From Emiliania huxleyi CCMP1516 (lineage: Eukaryota > Haptophyta > Isochrysidales > Noelaerhabdaceae), in the NCBI RefSeq assembly GCF_000372725.1, contig NW_005200170.1:361116-425115 (forward strand): a stretch of DNA of 64,000 nucleotides, given 5' to 3'. The first letter of the stretch is position 1, and each line of letters starts with the position of its first letter. The position numbers and the translations under genes were made by a program. The notes beneath the pieces were generated by a model. The model saw only the letters and a list, made by a program, of their open reading frames with translations. It was not told the DNA's origin and made no database searches. Below are positions 29,113 to 38,571 of this stretch, in pieces.

Positions 29113-29596
29113 ATGGCTAGCTCCCTTCAGCCCTTCACTTGCGCGCAAGAGCATGAGGATGAGCGGCAAACGTTTTTTTTTCGCGCCCATTTTGGCATGG
29201 ACCCGGCGGCGTGCCTCCAGCTGCTGACCCAGCGCGCGTGCCGCCCCTTTGCAAGCGCAAAGGAGGACTCGCTTCTGCGCGTTCCGCCCGACGCCGCTCC
29301 GCCGGCGCCGCAGCTGTCGCTCGACGAGGCGGCCAGCGCCGGCGAGCTGGTGCGGTTGGTGCTGCAGCAGCAGGAGCGGCGGGTGCTCGAGTACCGCCGC
29401 TTCGAGGAGGGCTTTGCGCGCTTCCTCGCTGCGCCCGACGCCGAGGGCTACCCCGCCCTCGTCGCCGACGCGACTGCCGCCTTTGCGACCATTTCGGCCT
29501 GCGTGCGGGAGGCGGCGGCGAGGCTGGCGGCGACAATGGCGGCGGGCGACAATGGCGGCGGCTCGGGTGGTGACGGCGGCTCGGGCAGCGGCGGCA

Positions 29597-29684
<88 letters not shown>

Positions 29685-30184
29685 AGCCCTCGCTGCAATT
29701 GTGCTGCGGCTGCAGCAGCTCGAGAAGGAGAAGCTGTCGCTCACTGCGCAGCTGCAGATCACGAGGCATGGCATCGAGGCGCGGGCGGCCGGAGGTCCTC
29801 CCAGATCCACCGAGATCCACCGAGATCAGCGCTCGGCCGCCGTCAGGTGGACCGCCTGCGGGCGAGAGAGGCGGCCATCGACGCGGATGCAGTCGCGGAC
29901 GCGATCTTGGACGAGGGCGGCGAACCATTCGGCGACTGCGGCGCTGCTGCTGCGGCTAGCCGCGTGGCGGCGCTGCGGCGCGAGGCGCGGACGCCACCTC
30001 CCGGGCGTGCGAGCGGGCGGGCGCGTCCTTGACACGTCCCGGGTGTCGGCGGGCCTCGCTGTAGGAGCGAGTCGAGCTGAGCGGCAAGCTCGCCGCGCTG
30101 ATGGAGGAAATCAACGAGGCGATCGACGAGCTGCGGTGCGAGCTGGCCGAGCTCGAGGGCGAGAGCGAGGGCGCAGAGGCGTGA
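29113..30184 (+). CDS. REX1-B-like DNA repair protein with polyglycine insert, three exons
   Basis: The first exon encodes [20 protein letters not shown] and [19 protein letters not shown], then [19 protein letters not shown], and after a long Gly run [20 protein letters not shown]. This order matches REX1-B domain proteins, named for an alga mutant defective in excision repair. A middle exon from about 29846 reads [20 protein letters not shown] to VAALRRE, and a last exon from about 30069 reads [20 protein letters not shown] to a stop at 30182-30184. Introns lie at about 29780-29845, with CCGAGATC repeats, and at about 30000-30068, probably with GC or GA donors. Start at 29113 or 29029. Confidence 0.68.
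29594..29684 (+). repeat. (GGC)n run coding polyglycine
   Basis: About 30 GGC codons inside the REX1-B-like frame between the two conserved helical regions. Arg, Ala and Pro runs in other frames are artefacts. Confidence 0.95.
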
Positions 30185-30768
30185 GGTGCCGCAAGCCGGT
30201 CTCGCGCATACGGTGCGCCGGCTCTGTGTCTGTCCGCACGACACGTGTGCGCACAAGTTGTGGGTCGTCCGCACCAGTCATTCCGAACTACGGGTCCTGG
30301 CCCCCGGCCAGCTAGGAGCGCTAGGGGTAAAGGCTTCATGAAGCTTACATGTGATAGGGGACCGCAGGTTTGCGTCTGAGAGATGCAGGTGCGTCTCCCC
30401 TTCATGTTGCGGGTCGTCCGGTGGTCTCTCGCCGCGCGGGTGCGCGCTGCTCGAGTGCTCGTGCGCCGGCGCGGGGCCGGCGGGGCCGGGGGCCGGGGCC
30501 GGGCGCGCGCCCGCCCGGCAGGAGCGGCGCGCCACGAGGCGCGGGGGTGGGTGTCCGCGATCGCGCGCGTACCTCTTTGTTTTGCGTGTGTCACACCGGT
30601 GTCCGCGGGGTGCGTGTGCGTGTCTCGTACTACGACAAACTGCTGGCGGGGCTAGTTCGGCTAGGGCCTCACGGCCCTGCCTCCTCGAGAGAAACACACA
30701 CAAATCGTCCCCACGATGCTCTCAACCATACTTTCTACATTCTAGAGTACCATCGCTCTCCCTCCCCC
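30185..30768. other. Intergenic
   Basis: GC-rich sequence around 30440-30540 and TG-rich sequence near 30600. No frame with consistent protein character on either strand. Confidence 0.4.
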
Positions 30769-31425
30769 CTACCTGCTGCTCTGCGCCTGCTCGAGCAGCT
30801 TGACGGACGCGGGGTCCGTCGGGTCGTGCGTCGTCAGCGTGGCGCAAAAGAGCTGCCCGCGGCCGGGCGCCGAGGCCGTGATGTTCGTCAGCGTGGTCTT
30901 GAAGCCGGGCGGCGCGTAGAAGGGCGGCGTGAGGTGCATCCGCACCGAAAAGTTGAGCGGCCGCGGCCATGGCCCCGCGCCCTCCTCCATCAGCGGGCAG
31001 GCGAGCCCCGAGTAGTGGAGCTTGCCAAGATACATCCGCCCCAGGTGCAGCACGCCCCGCGACGGCGTGCAGACGCTGCCCTCGAGCGTCATCAGCTGCA
31101 GCTCCTGTGACCAGGTCGTCGCGTTGACTATCACCGCCTCGGCGGGCAGCGGCTCGGAGACGGAGACGGAGACGGGGACGAAGCTGCTCTCGCCGACGAC
31201 GACGCTGCTCGCACCCACCCACGCGACGCGTCCCACCGCCTCCGGCCCGCCGCAGTCGTGCCACGAGAGCGAAAGGCGGGTGCCGATCACGATCGACCTG
31301 TCGGGCACGGCCGCGCGGCCGAGGAGGCCGCAGGCGCCGAGCGCGAGCGCCGCGGCGGCGGCGAGGCGGAGGCGCGAGAAATTCGCCGCCTTGCGCTCGT
31401 GCGATGGGCAGGCGACAGTGATCAT
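30769..31425 (-). CDS. Secreted ML-domain (GM2A/NPC2-like) lipid-recognition protein
   Basis: I start at the ATG at 31425, giving 218 residues. A positively charged leader and LRLAAAAALALGACGLLG form a signal peptide or anchor. The mature part reads LSLSWHDCGGPEAVGRVAWV, then WSQELQLMTLEGSVCTPSRG, then LHYSGLACPLMEEG and a late Cys in GRGQLFCATLTTHDP. The disulfide-forming cysteines and the CP-x-EG block are those of ML domains, which hold a lipid between two sheets in lysosomes or outside the cell. It is nearest to the GM2-activator type. The frame extends upstream through a microsatellite coding Ser-Leu, which I reject as leader. No neighbour suggests its ligand. Confidence 0.72.
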   Translation of the reverse strand: MITVACPSHERKAANFSRLRLAAAAALALGACGLLGRAAVPDRSIVIGTRLSLSWHDCGGPEAVGRVAWVGASSVVVGESSFVPVSVSVSEPLPAEAVIVNATTWSQELQLMTLEGSVCTPSRGVLHLGRMYLGKLHYSGLACPLMEEGAGPWPRPLNFSVRMHLTPPFYAPPGFKTTLTNITASAPGRGQLFCATLTTHDPTDPASVKLLEQAQSSR

Positions 31426-31535
31426 GAGGCTAGCCCAGGCGGCAGTGATGAGGCTAGCTAGGTGGCAAGGATGTCGTTCGGAGGTTCTTTTCTTTTTTCG
31501 GGTTTGACTTCGGCGACTCGGAACTGCGTCGCGGC

Positions 31536-31653
<118 letters not shown>

Positions 31654-31895
31654 CACACGCCATGAAGTACAGCGATCGCCACCTCGCTGGCCTCTCCGCA
31701 GGCCCCCCCGACCGCGTCGAACTCATCGGCGCGGGCTCTCTCGGCTACGCCTACGGGACCGGCCCCAGCTTCGGCTGAGGGCTGAGAAGCTGCCGAGCCC
31801 AAATCACTGTGAGAGTCGTGATTTCTTGTTGGTTAATAAAAATCTCTCTCTCTCAGAAAGAAACAAAAGACGCCCGAACAGCCGTCTCAGTTCAC

Positions 31896-32060
31896 GCCGG
31901 AATCGTGAACCGTGAACCGTGAACCAACTAGCCCCCGCCCCGAGTCCGTGAACCCCGAACCGTGAACCGACTAGCCCCCACCCCAAGTCCGTGAACCGTG
32001 ATCCGTGAACCGACTCCTCCCGCGACACCCGCCGCGAACCGTGAACCGTGAACGGACCGA
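31896..32060. repeat. GTGAACC-rich imperfect repeat, left block
   Basis: Repeated ACCGTGAACC and GTCCGTGAACCG units with CTAGCCCCCRCCCC inserts. A related block lies at 32797-33045, on the other side of a gene remnant. Confidence 0.8.
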
Positions 32061-32334
32061 GTCTGGCGAACCGGCGCTGGTTCGAGTTTCTGGGTCTCGG
32101 TTCACGGATGGTTCGCGAACTGTGGTTCGCGAACTGTGCAAAACAACCACCGGCGGCCCCACGACGGCGTCCTCGCCGCCTGGGCGGACGCAATGCGCGC
32201 CCCAGCCAACGCGCCGGGGTCGTGCACGGTGACAAGGAGAAACCAGAGCTCACCCGCCACCCGGCAGTACAACGAGGGGTACAAGGTCGACCTCGCGGAA
32301 CCCCACGCTGGCCCGGGAGGATGCGATGAGGTGA

Positions 32335-32695
32335 ATGAAGTCAAGCGGGCAGCCCGGCCAACCCTTCGACCACAAGAACGGCCACGGCTACGTCAAGGCG
32401 CATCGCGGTTTCTACCACGACGTGATCTTTGTCAAGGTAGCGCAACAACTTCAACCTGCTGCTCCACGAGACGTTCGGCGGCGGCTTCTCGCCCACCGCC
32501 GTTCTCAAGCTGCGCCGCCTCGCGCGCAAAGTCGCGCGCGGCAGCGTCGACCGCACGGCCTACTCGCCCAAGTACTCGCTCTCTTTTACCATGTCCCACC
32601 ATGCAGAGCGCATCTCTCTCTCTGTTGTGCGAGGCGTGAACCGCGCCATTCGCTCTCACCTGGCAACCCTGTCTGCACGTCTCGCGCGCGCGTGA
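32335..32695 (+). pseudogene. Gene remnant between two GTGAACC repeat blocks
   Basis: One frame reads SGQPFDHKNGHGYVKAHRGF and YHDVIFVK to about 32440. Another then reads NNFNLLLHETFGGGFSPTAV and LKLRRLARKVARG, then KYSLSFTMSHHAERISLSV, to a stop near 32694. The sentences are protein-like but need a frame change near 32440, and there is no start or full domain. I read it as a decayed fragment of a repeat-associated gene of unknown function. Confidence 0.4.
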
Positions 32696-32796
32696 AGGCC
32701 CCAAATGACGAATGACGTGTGAGTGTTAGAGTTGTTTGGTATTGCTAAAAATCTCTCGAACTGTGTCGGTGTGTAAGAGGTGTGAAAATAAGCTTG

Positions 32797-33045
32797 GTTC
32801 ACGAACTAGTTCAGTGGTTCACCCTCGAACCGGACCGTGAACTCTGAACCGTGAACCCGAACCGAGGCAGGACAAAAGGGCGAACCGCGAACCGTGTCCG
32901 TGAACGAACCAGGCGGGGCAGCGTCGGGCCGAACCGTGAACCGTGAACCGACTAGCCCCCGCCCCGAGTCCGTGAACCGCGAACCGTGAACTAACCGTGA
33001 ACCGCCGCGAACTGGTTCATGAACCGGGTTCACGGTTCACCTCGT
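32797..33045. repeat. GTGAACC-rich imperfect repeat, right block
   Basis: Same unit types as 31896-32060, including CTAGCCCCCGCCCCGAGTCC. Confidence 0.8.
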
Positions 33046-33059
33046 GAACTGAGAGGGCT

Positions 33060-33285
33060 GCGCCCGAAGGGAGGGATGGGAGGAAAAGAAAGAAATAAAC
33101 CAGACAACCAAGGGAGGGATGGGAGGACGGCACGCCGCCACCACACAGGGATTTTAAGAAGAGGGGTGTGGTGCGGGATGGGAAAGAAAGAAAGAAAGAA
33201 AACAGACACGCCAAACGAGGGATGGGACGAGGACAGGGTCCCCACCTGCACGAGCAGGATTTTGGAAGGACGATCAGGGGGACAG
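33060..33285 (+). repeat. Dispersed repeat A, composite of two or three units
   Basis: GGGAGGGATGGGAGG with GAAAGAAATAAA, the ACGGCACGCCGCCACCACAC unit, a second GAAAGAAAGAAAGAAA tract, then GGACAGGGTCCCCACCTGCA and GGAAGGACGATCAGG. It joins the two sequence types seen singly at 26090 and 23500, so they belong to one element family. Confidence 0.8.
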
Positions 33286-33694
33286 GTGGGGCTCTCCTGC
33301 TCCTGACAAGGGACACGACAGGCTCGCAGCGCGGTGCGCGGTGGACTCCCACATCCACTGGGTCTCATCTCAGTCTATCTAGCGACCTGCCTCCAGCTTG
33401 TCGCTGGCAGTCTCTCGCACATGCACACTGACACAGGGGTGGCAGGGGCGGCGGCACGAGTCTCCCACATACTGGTGCGGGATGGGAGGACGGCGCGACG
33501 TCGCGAGCTATTTCTTCTGAGGCTTCTGGTAAAATTCTCTGAGGCGCCCACGGGTCGCCCACGGGTCGCCCACGGGTCGCCCCCACGGGTCGCCCACCGT
33601 CGTCCCGCCCGTCGTTCAACGCTCTCTCTCCTGTCGCGCCATCCTCTGCCTCATCGCTCTCCAACTCGGGTGACCGCTCTCTTCGTAGCCGCTC

Positions 33695-34610
33695 ATGGCG
33701 GCCTCGAGCAGCGACGCCGACCCACCTAAGCGCTACCTCGCCCTGTGGAAGGAGTACCTCACGCTCTGCAGCTTTGCCGACGCCGCGGGCGGCGCCAGGA
33801 GTCGGTCGACCCTGCACCACCTCTCTCTTCCTCCGGGACTGCACACCGTCGGCCGGCTCGACCGCGACTCGGAGGGCCTGCTGCTGCTGACCGACGACGG
33901 GGCCTTTTGCCACGCGGTGCTGCAGGGCGGCGTGCGCAAGCGCTATCTCGCGCTCGTGTTCGGCCGCCCCACCGACGAGTCGCTGGCTGCGATGGCGGCG
34001 GGCGGGCTGAATATCCGCGGCAGGCTGACGCGCCCGTGTGCCGTGCGGCGCATCGACGCGGCGAGCGCGGCGACGGCGGCCGGCGCCCCGCCCGACCCAC
34101 GGCTGGCCGGCGCTCGCGCCGGCGGTCCGGTGACGTGGCTCGAGGTGACGCTCGGACTGAGGGGAGATCAGCCGAGATGACCCGAGATTGACCGAGCTTA
34201 GCCGAGATTTAGGTGACGCTCTCCGAGGGGATGAACCGGCAGGTGCGGCGGATGACGCAGAGCGCGGGACACAAGACGTTGCGCCTGGTCCGCGTGGGCG
34301 TCGGGAGGCTCAACGCCGAGGCGCTCGCCGCCGAGATGTAGCCGAGATCTGGCCGAGATCCGGCCGAGATCCGGCCGAATCTGGCGTCAGCCTAGAGCAG
34401 CTCCGACCGTTGCTCGCCACTCCGCCCCTTCACCGCTCGCAGGACCTCGCGCTGCGGCCTGGCGAGTGGCGGTACGTGGCGCGTGACGCGGTGCTGGGCG
34501 ATCGGCCGCCGGCCACAACCATGGAGGCCGCCTCAGGAGGCTGTTTCGCGCGCACAACAGACGGGGAGAAGTCGCTGTGTCAACACGAACACACGCCCGT
34601 ACGGCTTTAG
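33695..34610 (+). CDS. RsuA/RluE-family pseudouridine synthase, three exons
   Basis: Exons 33695-34144, 34213-34320 and 34443-34610 join in phase 0 to 241 residues. TVGRLDRDSEGLLLLTDDG (from about residue 51) contains the catalytic Asp of the GRLD motif; KRYLALVFGRP, WLEVTLSEGMNRQVRRM and HKTLRLVRVGVGRL are the later family blocks, and DLALRPGEWRYV is the usual C-terminal ending. These enzymes isomerise specific uridines of rRNA; a plastid, mitochondrial or nuclear target cannot be chosen. The first block is unusual, RYLALWKEYLTLCSF where most members have a Lys-Pro. Intron 1 is bounded by a 9-bp direct repeat, and intron 2 has a GC donor; both contain GCCGAGATC-type repeats. Confidence 0.87.
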
Positions 34611-34874
34611 AGCTGTGCACCACACCTTCCCACCCGAGACTCGGAGAGGGCCGAGACCACCGTCCTCCGCCCCCCGCCGCCCCAGAGGCGTGATCGCCAG
34701 CGTGACTGTACAGAGGCGCGATCGTCGATGTAGTTGCTTTTTTGAGCTTAGCGCGATCGACGGCGACGGCCGACGGCGTGGTTGCAAAATCTTTTTGTGT
34801 ACTTCGTACAACAGTCAGACACACACATGCGCTTTTTGCGACACACGAGTGCCGGCATGTCCGCTCCTCCGTCC

Positions 34875-35348
34875 TCAGCTCGACGCCCCTCCCTCCTGGT
34901 CGTAGTAGAGGGCGAGCATCTCCTCCGCGGCCTCCAGCGCCTCGGCAGCCTGCTTGTCGAGCTCGTCCGCCGCCTCCGCCGCCTCCACAGCGCTCGCGAG
35001 CTGCGCGCCCGCATCGAGCGACGCGGCCTGCGCTGCGGACGAGCTGGCGAGCATGGAGAGGCTGAACTTTTGTGAGCCGCCGATGTCTTCCGCCGCGCTG
35101 TCCGAGCGGTCAGCGGCGGATTCCGCCGCAGTCTCGGCTGCCTCCGCCAGCCTGTCCGCCTCCTCCCGCGCCGTCAGTGCCTGCGCCGCAAGCGCCTCCG
35201 CCCTCTCGACTGCCGCCTCCGCTTCCTCGGGCGCTACGCTGCCAGTAAGAGCCACGAGTGGTGCGTATCGCGGCGCGTGGAGCAGTGGAGGCGGGTGCCG
35301 TGCCACGAGCGAGGTGCAGTTGAGCAAGGCCAAAGCATGTGCGGCCAT
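34875..35348 (-). CDS. Ala/Glu-rich coiled-coil protein with N-terminal leader
   Basis: A 157-residue frame from ATG at 35348. It begins MAAHALALLNCTSLVARHPP, a hydrophobic and then basic leader that could be an organelle or secretory signal. Residues about 40-155 are almost all Ala, Glu, Asp and Ser with heptad-like spacing (EEAEAAVERAEALAAQALTA), predicted long helices. It lacks a recognisable domain. Ala-rich frames arise easily in GC-rich DNA, but the acidic, non-repetitive composition and leader favour a real gene. Confidence 0.42.
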   Translation of the reverse strand: MAAHALALLNCTSLVARHPPPLLHAPRYAPLVALTGSVAPEEAEAAVERAEALAAQALTAREEADRLAEAAETAAESAADRSDSAAEDIGGSQKFSLSMLASSSAAQAASLDAGAQLASAVEAAEAADELDKQAAEALEAAEEMLALYYDQEGGASS

Positions 35349-36009
35349 GAGAGCTTTTTTTATTTTCTTTCTTCCGCTATTCCAGTAACTCATGCGGCAC
35401 CGGCTCTACTAGCGAGGCGAATGACATATTCGACACCCTCGACGACCATCTCGGCTACGGTTCCGACTCCGGCTTCGGCTGGTAGTCGACAAGCTGCCGA
35501 TCGATCGCCAGTTGAGGGCTGAGGGATAGACGGAATTGTGAGGCTCACGGAAAAGAAAAATACGGCGACTTCACATACCTCCGCATCAGCTACGACGACA
35601 TTGCACAAACCGTGGCGTACATCGACCAAGCCTGCGCCGACGCCGATACGGCGGTGCTCAGGCTGCTTCTTTCTCCCAGGCCCAGATCGTGCACACTCTC
35701 TTGCTAGACAAGTTTACGTTTTCTTTGGCGGCGCAGCCTTCGGCTACCTTCACAGCCTTGTTATTGAGAAGAAAACAAGAAGAAAAGAAAGACCGGCGTG
35801 TGCCGCAGCCTTCTGCTCTATCTCGCTGAAGCACGCGACGATGGCGCGTGGTCAGGGCAAGAGCGGTGGTGGCGCGCGGCCGCTCATCGTGGTGATTTCT
35901 CTTTTGCCGAAGTGACAAACTTTGTGAACAGGGCTCCAGGCCCCAAATGACGTGTGAGTGTTAGAGTTGTTTGGTATTGCTAAAAATCTCTCTCTCTCTC
36001 TCCGAAGTG
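35349..36009. other. Intergenic with short protein-like fragments
   Basis: At about 35567-35680 a plus frame reads DFTYLRISYDDIAQTVAYID and QACADADTAVLRLLL before a stop. It has no start or continuation and looks like a gene remnant. ATGACGTGTGAGTGTTAGAG at about 35945 is also present at about 32711. Confidence 0.35.
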
Positions 36010-36185
36010 ATCTGTCATCTGTAAGGGTCCGCCCGCAGGCGCATTTTGTATACCGAGGCGGTGCCCGGTGCCGAGCGCAGGCAGAGCCCACACACAGGTC
36101 GGACCTTGAGACAGCGTTGTAAATCTCTGGGCGAGGGTGGTGGAGGGGGGGGTCCGGCGGCGGAGCAACCACCTCCTCTCGGCGT
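36010..36185 (-). repeat. Dispersed repeat B, copy 1
   Basis: Reverse complement reads GAGGTGGTTGCTCCGCCGCC, ATTTACAACGCTGTCTCAAG, GTCCGACCTGTGTGTGGGC, CGGCACCGGGCACCGCCTC and ATACAAAATGCGCCTGCGG. Copies lie at 60725-60920 (plus) and, partial, at 44980-45070. Confidence 0.8.
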
Positions 36186-36666
36186 GCCGGGAGGCAGGAT
36201 GTCATCCCCCGTGATCCAGACCGCCCCGTTGGAGGTAGACCGCTCGTCTCGGCGGCCGCAACTCCGCCGCCGTCGCTCCGCCGGCTCTGACCGAGTATCG
36301 GGCGTTGAGGGCGGCGGCGCAAAGCGGGTCTGGTGCGCCACACGGCCACCACCCTTGCCGCCGCCCTTGCCGCCGCCCTTGCCACCCTTTGCCGCCTTGC
36401 CTCCGCCGCGGGCGGCGGTGGGAGCGGCCTGCTGGGCTAGCCTGTTGTCCGTAGCTGTGGACGGGCACGTGGAACGCACGTTACATGTTCGAACGGCCTC
36501 CGGGATTCAAACAAAAATAGCCGGGGCCCTCTCGCAACCCCTCCGACCCCCCGGGACCCGTGGGCGTCGAAGAGGCGCTCTCGGGGGGCCGTCCGTTCTG
36601 AGTTCATGCTACCACGAAGCACACTGATCACTGTGCTGCGTCGAAGCACCGGGCCCGAGTCCGTAG

Positions 36667-36772
36667 GATTGCGAGCGTGGGTGCTCACAGTCGCACAGAG
36701 ATGCTACGATTGCGAGGAGTGCTGCTCACAATCCTTCGACTTCTAGGATTGAGAGCGAGGCTGCTCTCAATC
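36667..36772 (+). other. Three consecutive imperfect hairpins
   Basis: 36747-36772 is GATTGAGAGC, a 6-base loop and GCTCTCAATC, a perfect 10-bp stem. 36708-36733 and 36667-36692 are related, with GATTGCGAG paired to CTCACAATC and CTCACAGTC. They lie about 220 bp upstream of the CX9C gene. Confidence 0.7.
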
Positions 36773-36992
36773 AAGCGGTCTACAAAAGAATTCTTAAGAT
36801 ACAAGCCTCTCTCACAGCACACTGGCACGACAAGGGCGCGGACTGGCGCGGACTGGCACACACACAGGCTCACCACCGGAAAAGAAAATCCAGAGCAACT
36901 GCACCAGGCGCCGACGACAGGACGTGTGAGGGTTGAGCGCAACACCTCCCCTCTGACCCTCTGCGCGCACTTCCTCGTCGTCAAGCGCGAGC

Positions 36993-37466
36993 ATGGCAGA
37001 AGAGGCTGCTCGAGCTCGCCAGCAGCAGGCTGCCCGAACGATGCCTGACGTCCGGGCGCTTCGGTCGGTGCAGCAGCAGGTTGTCGACGACGTCTGGCAG
37101 ATTCGCCACTTTGAGAATCTCATCGAGGAGCCTTGGTGCCGCGTCGCCATCAACGGCGTCTTCTCTTGCAGCCAGCAGTACGTCGAGCAGCAGCAGGAGC
37201 TCGCGACGCTGGCGGCGCCCGAGGCGAACCGGCGGCAGGCGCGGCTGCAAGCCAAGAATACGGTGTGCCTCTGCAACTCGGTCTGCCCTGACGAGACGCG
37301 CTCGTGGCTGCGCTGCGTCAAGCGCGCCACCAAGCCCAATGGCACGACAGAGTCGTGCGAGGCCGACCGCCGCCGCCTGGAGCTGTGCACACACGGAGGC
37401 GTCTCTCGCCTGTTGCACGGGCTTATGCTGCCGCACGACAAAGCGAGCGAACTGTCGCACCTCTAA
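36993..37466 (+). CDS. CHCH-type protein with three CX9C motifs
   Basis: An intact frame of 157 residues from ATG. Cysteine pairs with nine residues between them occur at 49/59, 98/108 and 122/132. The last two, CPDETRSWLRC and CEADRRRLELC, form the helix pair of a CHCH fold, which is oxidised by Mia40 in the mitochondrial intermembrane space. Extra cysteines lie at 92 and 94 (CLC). The N-terminal 45 residues are helical and Gln-rich. Members of the fold include respiratory-complex subunits and assembly factors; I cannot say which. The gene appears to be a single exon. Confidence 0.72.
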   Translation: MAEEAARARQQQAARTMPDVRALRSVQQQVVDDVWQIRHFENLIEEPWCRVAINGVFSCSQQYVEQQQELATLAAPEANRRQARLQAKNTVCLCNSVCPDETRSWLRCVKRATKPNGTTESCEADRRRLELCTHGGVSRLLHGLMLPHDKASELSHL

Positions 37467-37584
37467 GGAATCGAAGTAGTGCTGTCGACGTGGCTGATGT
37501 GCGTGTGCGTGTGCGTGTGTGATGTGAGGCGTGTGCGACTTATAGCTTTAATGTGCGCGCTGAACACGAACTGAGCCCTGGCTG

Positions 37585-38150
37585 TCACAGGCTGTCAAAG
37601 GTGCTGTGTCAGGACACTCGCAGGTGATCTGTCGGGCTGTCGGGCAGCTGTCAGGCATTGTCAGGTGCCTCTGTCAGACCAGCTGTCAGGTGCTGTCAGT
37701 GCTGTCGGGTGCGTGTCTGACAGTCGAGGTGCTCTGTAGCTGTCGGGTGCTGTCGGAGCTGTCGGGTGTTTTGGCTGTTGCTGTCAGACCGGCTGCGGTC
37801 GGACGAGCTGTCAGAGGACAGAGAGCTGTCAGCTGGCTGTATAGTTTTGTTATACCCTCATGGGGCACAAGAAAGAGGCTCTACGGGGTCGGACTGTGTA
37901 CGGTCTGTGCTGCTGTCGGGCTGTCAGCGCTGCTGTCAGGCCGCACTGTGTGCTGTCGGGCTGTCGGGCAGCTGTCAGGCTGTCACGTTAGGGCCTGACA
38001 GCGACGGAGCACCTCGATTGTCAGACTCTGCTGTCTCAGGCTGTCAGATACGTGCTGTCAGATTGTCGGAGAAAGTGCTGTCAGCGCTGTCAGGCTGTCG
38101 GGCACTGTCAGGCGCTGTCCGGGGTTTGCTGTCAGGCTGTCAGACCAGGG
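37585..38150. repeat. Degenerate CTGTCAGG/CTGTCGGG repeat, about 560 bp
   Basis: Over 50 CTGTC words in varied spacing (GCTGTCAGGCTGTCGGGC and variants), directly downstream of the CX9C gene. No coding potential is claimed. Confidence 0.9.
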
Positions 38151-38394
38151 CTCAGAACACGAATCTCACGATCTTCTCGCGGAAAAACTGATCTTCGAGG
38201 TTCTCGTTCTCGGGGCGCGTCTCTTCACCTGGGGGCTCCTGTGAGAGCTCTGTGCGGCGGCCCAGTAGGAGTGCCCAAAAAGAATTGCTTTGCCTGACTA
38301 CACCCACGTGGCTAGAAAATTGGAGTAGTAATTAATATTATTGCATCGGGAGGACGACCCCGGCTAGTCGCCGACCACACCCACAAAGAACCCT

Positions 38395-38470
38395 GCACCA
38401 AGATCGCACGGGCGGGGACCTGTTCCTTTTTACCCATCTCACAGTAGAGGTGTCCGTTTTTATTTACTTA
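38395..38470 (-). repeat. Dispersed repeat A, minus-oriented copy
   Basis: CACCAAGATCGCACGGGCGG followed by ACCCATCTCACAGTAGAGG and TTTTTATTTACTTATTTG, the same order as the copy at 18612-18690. Confidence 0.55.
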
Positions 38471-38571
38471 TTTGCGCGTGATTTGAGGTTTCGATGTTGT
38501 TCGGATGTCGACATTTTCGTGTCGTGTGGCCTTCGTTCGATGGAGCGACTGTCCTCTCGAGCAGCCTCTTT

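Noticed and set aside
29135-29928. Minus-strand poly-Arg, poly-Ala and poly-Pro frames
   Set aside because: Shadows of the GGC run in the REX1-B-like gene. Only the plus frame with Gly fits the conserved domain.
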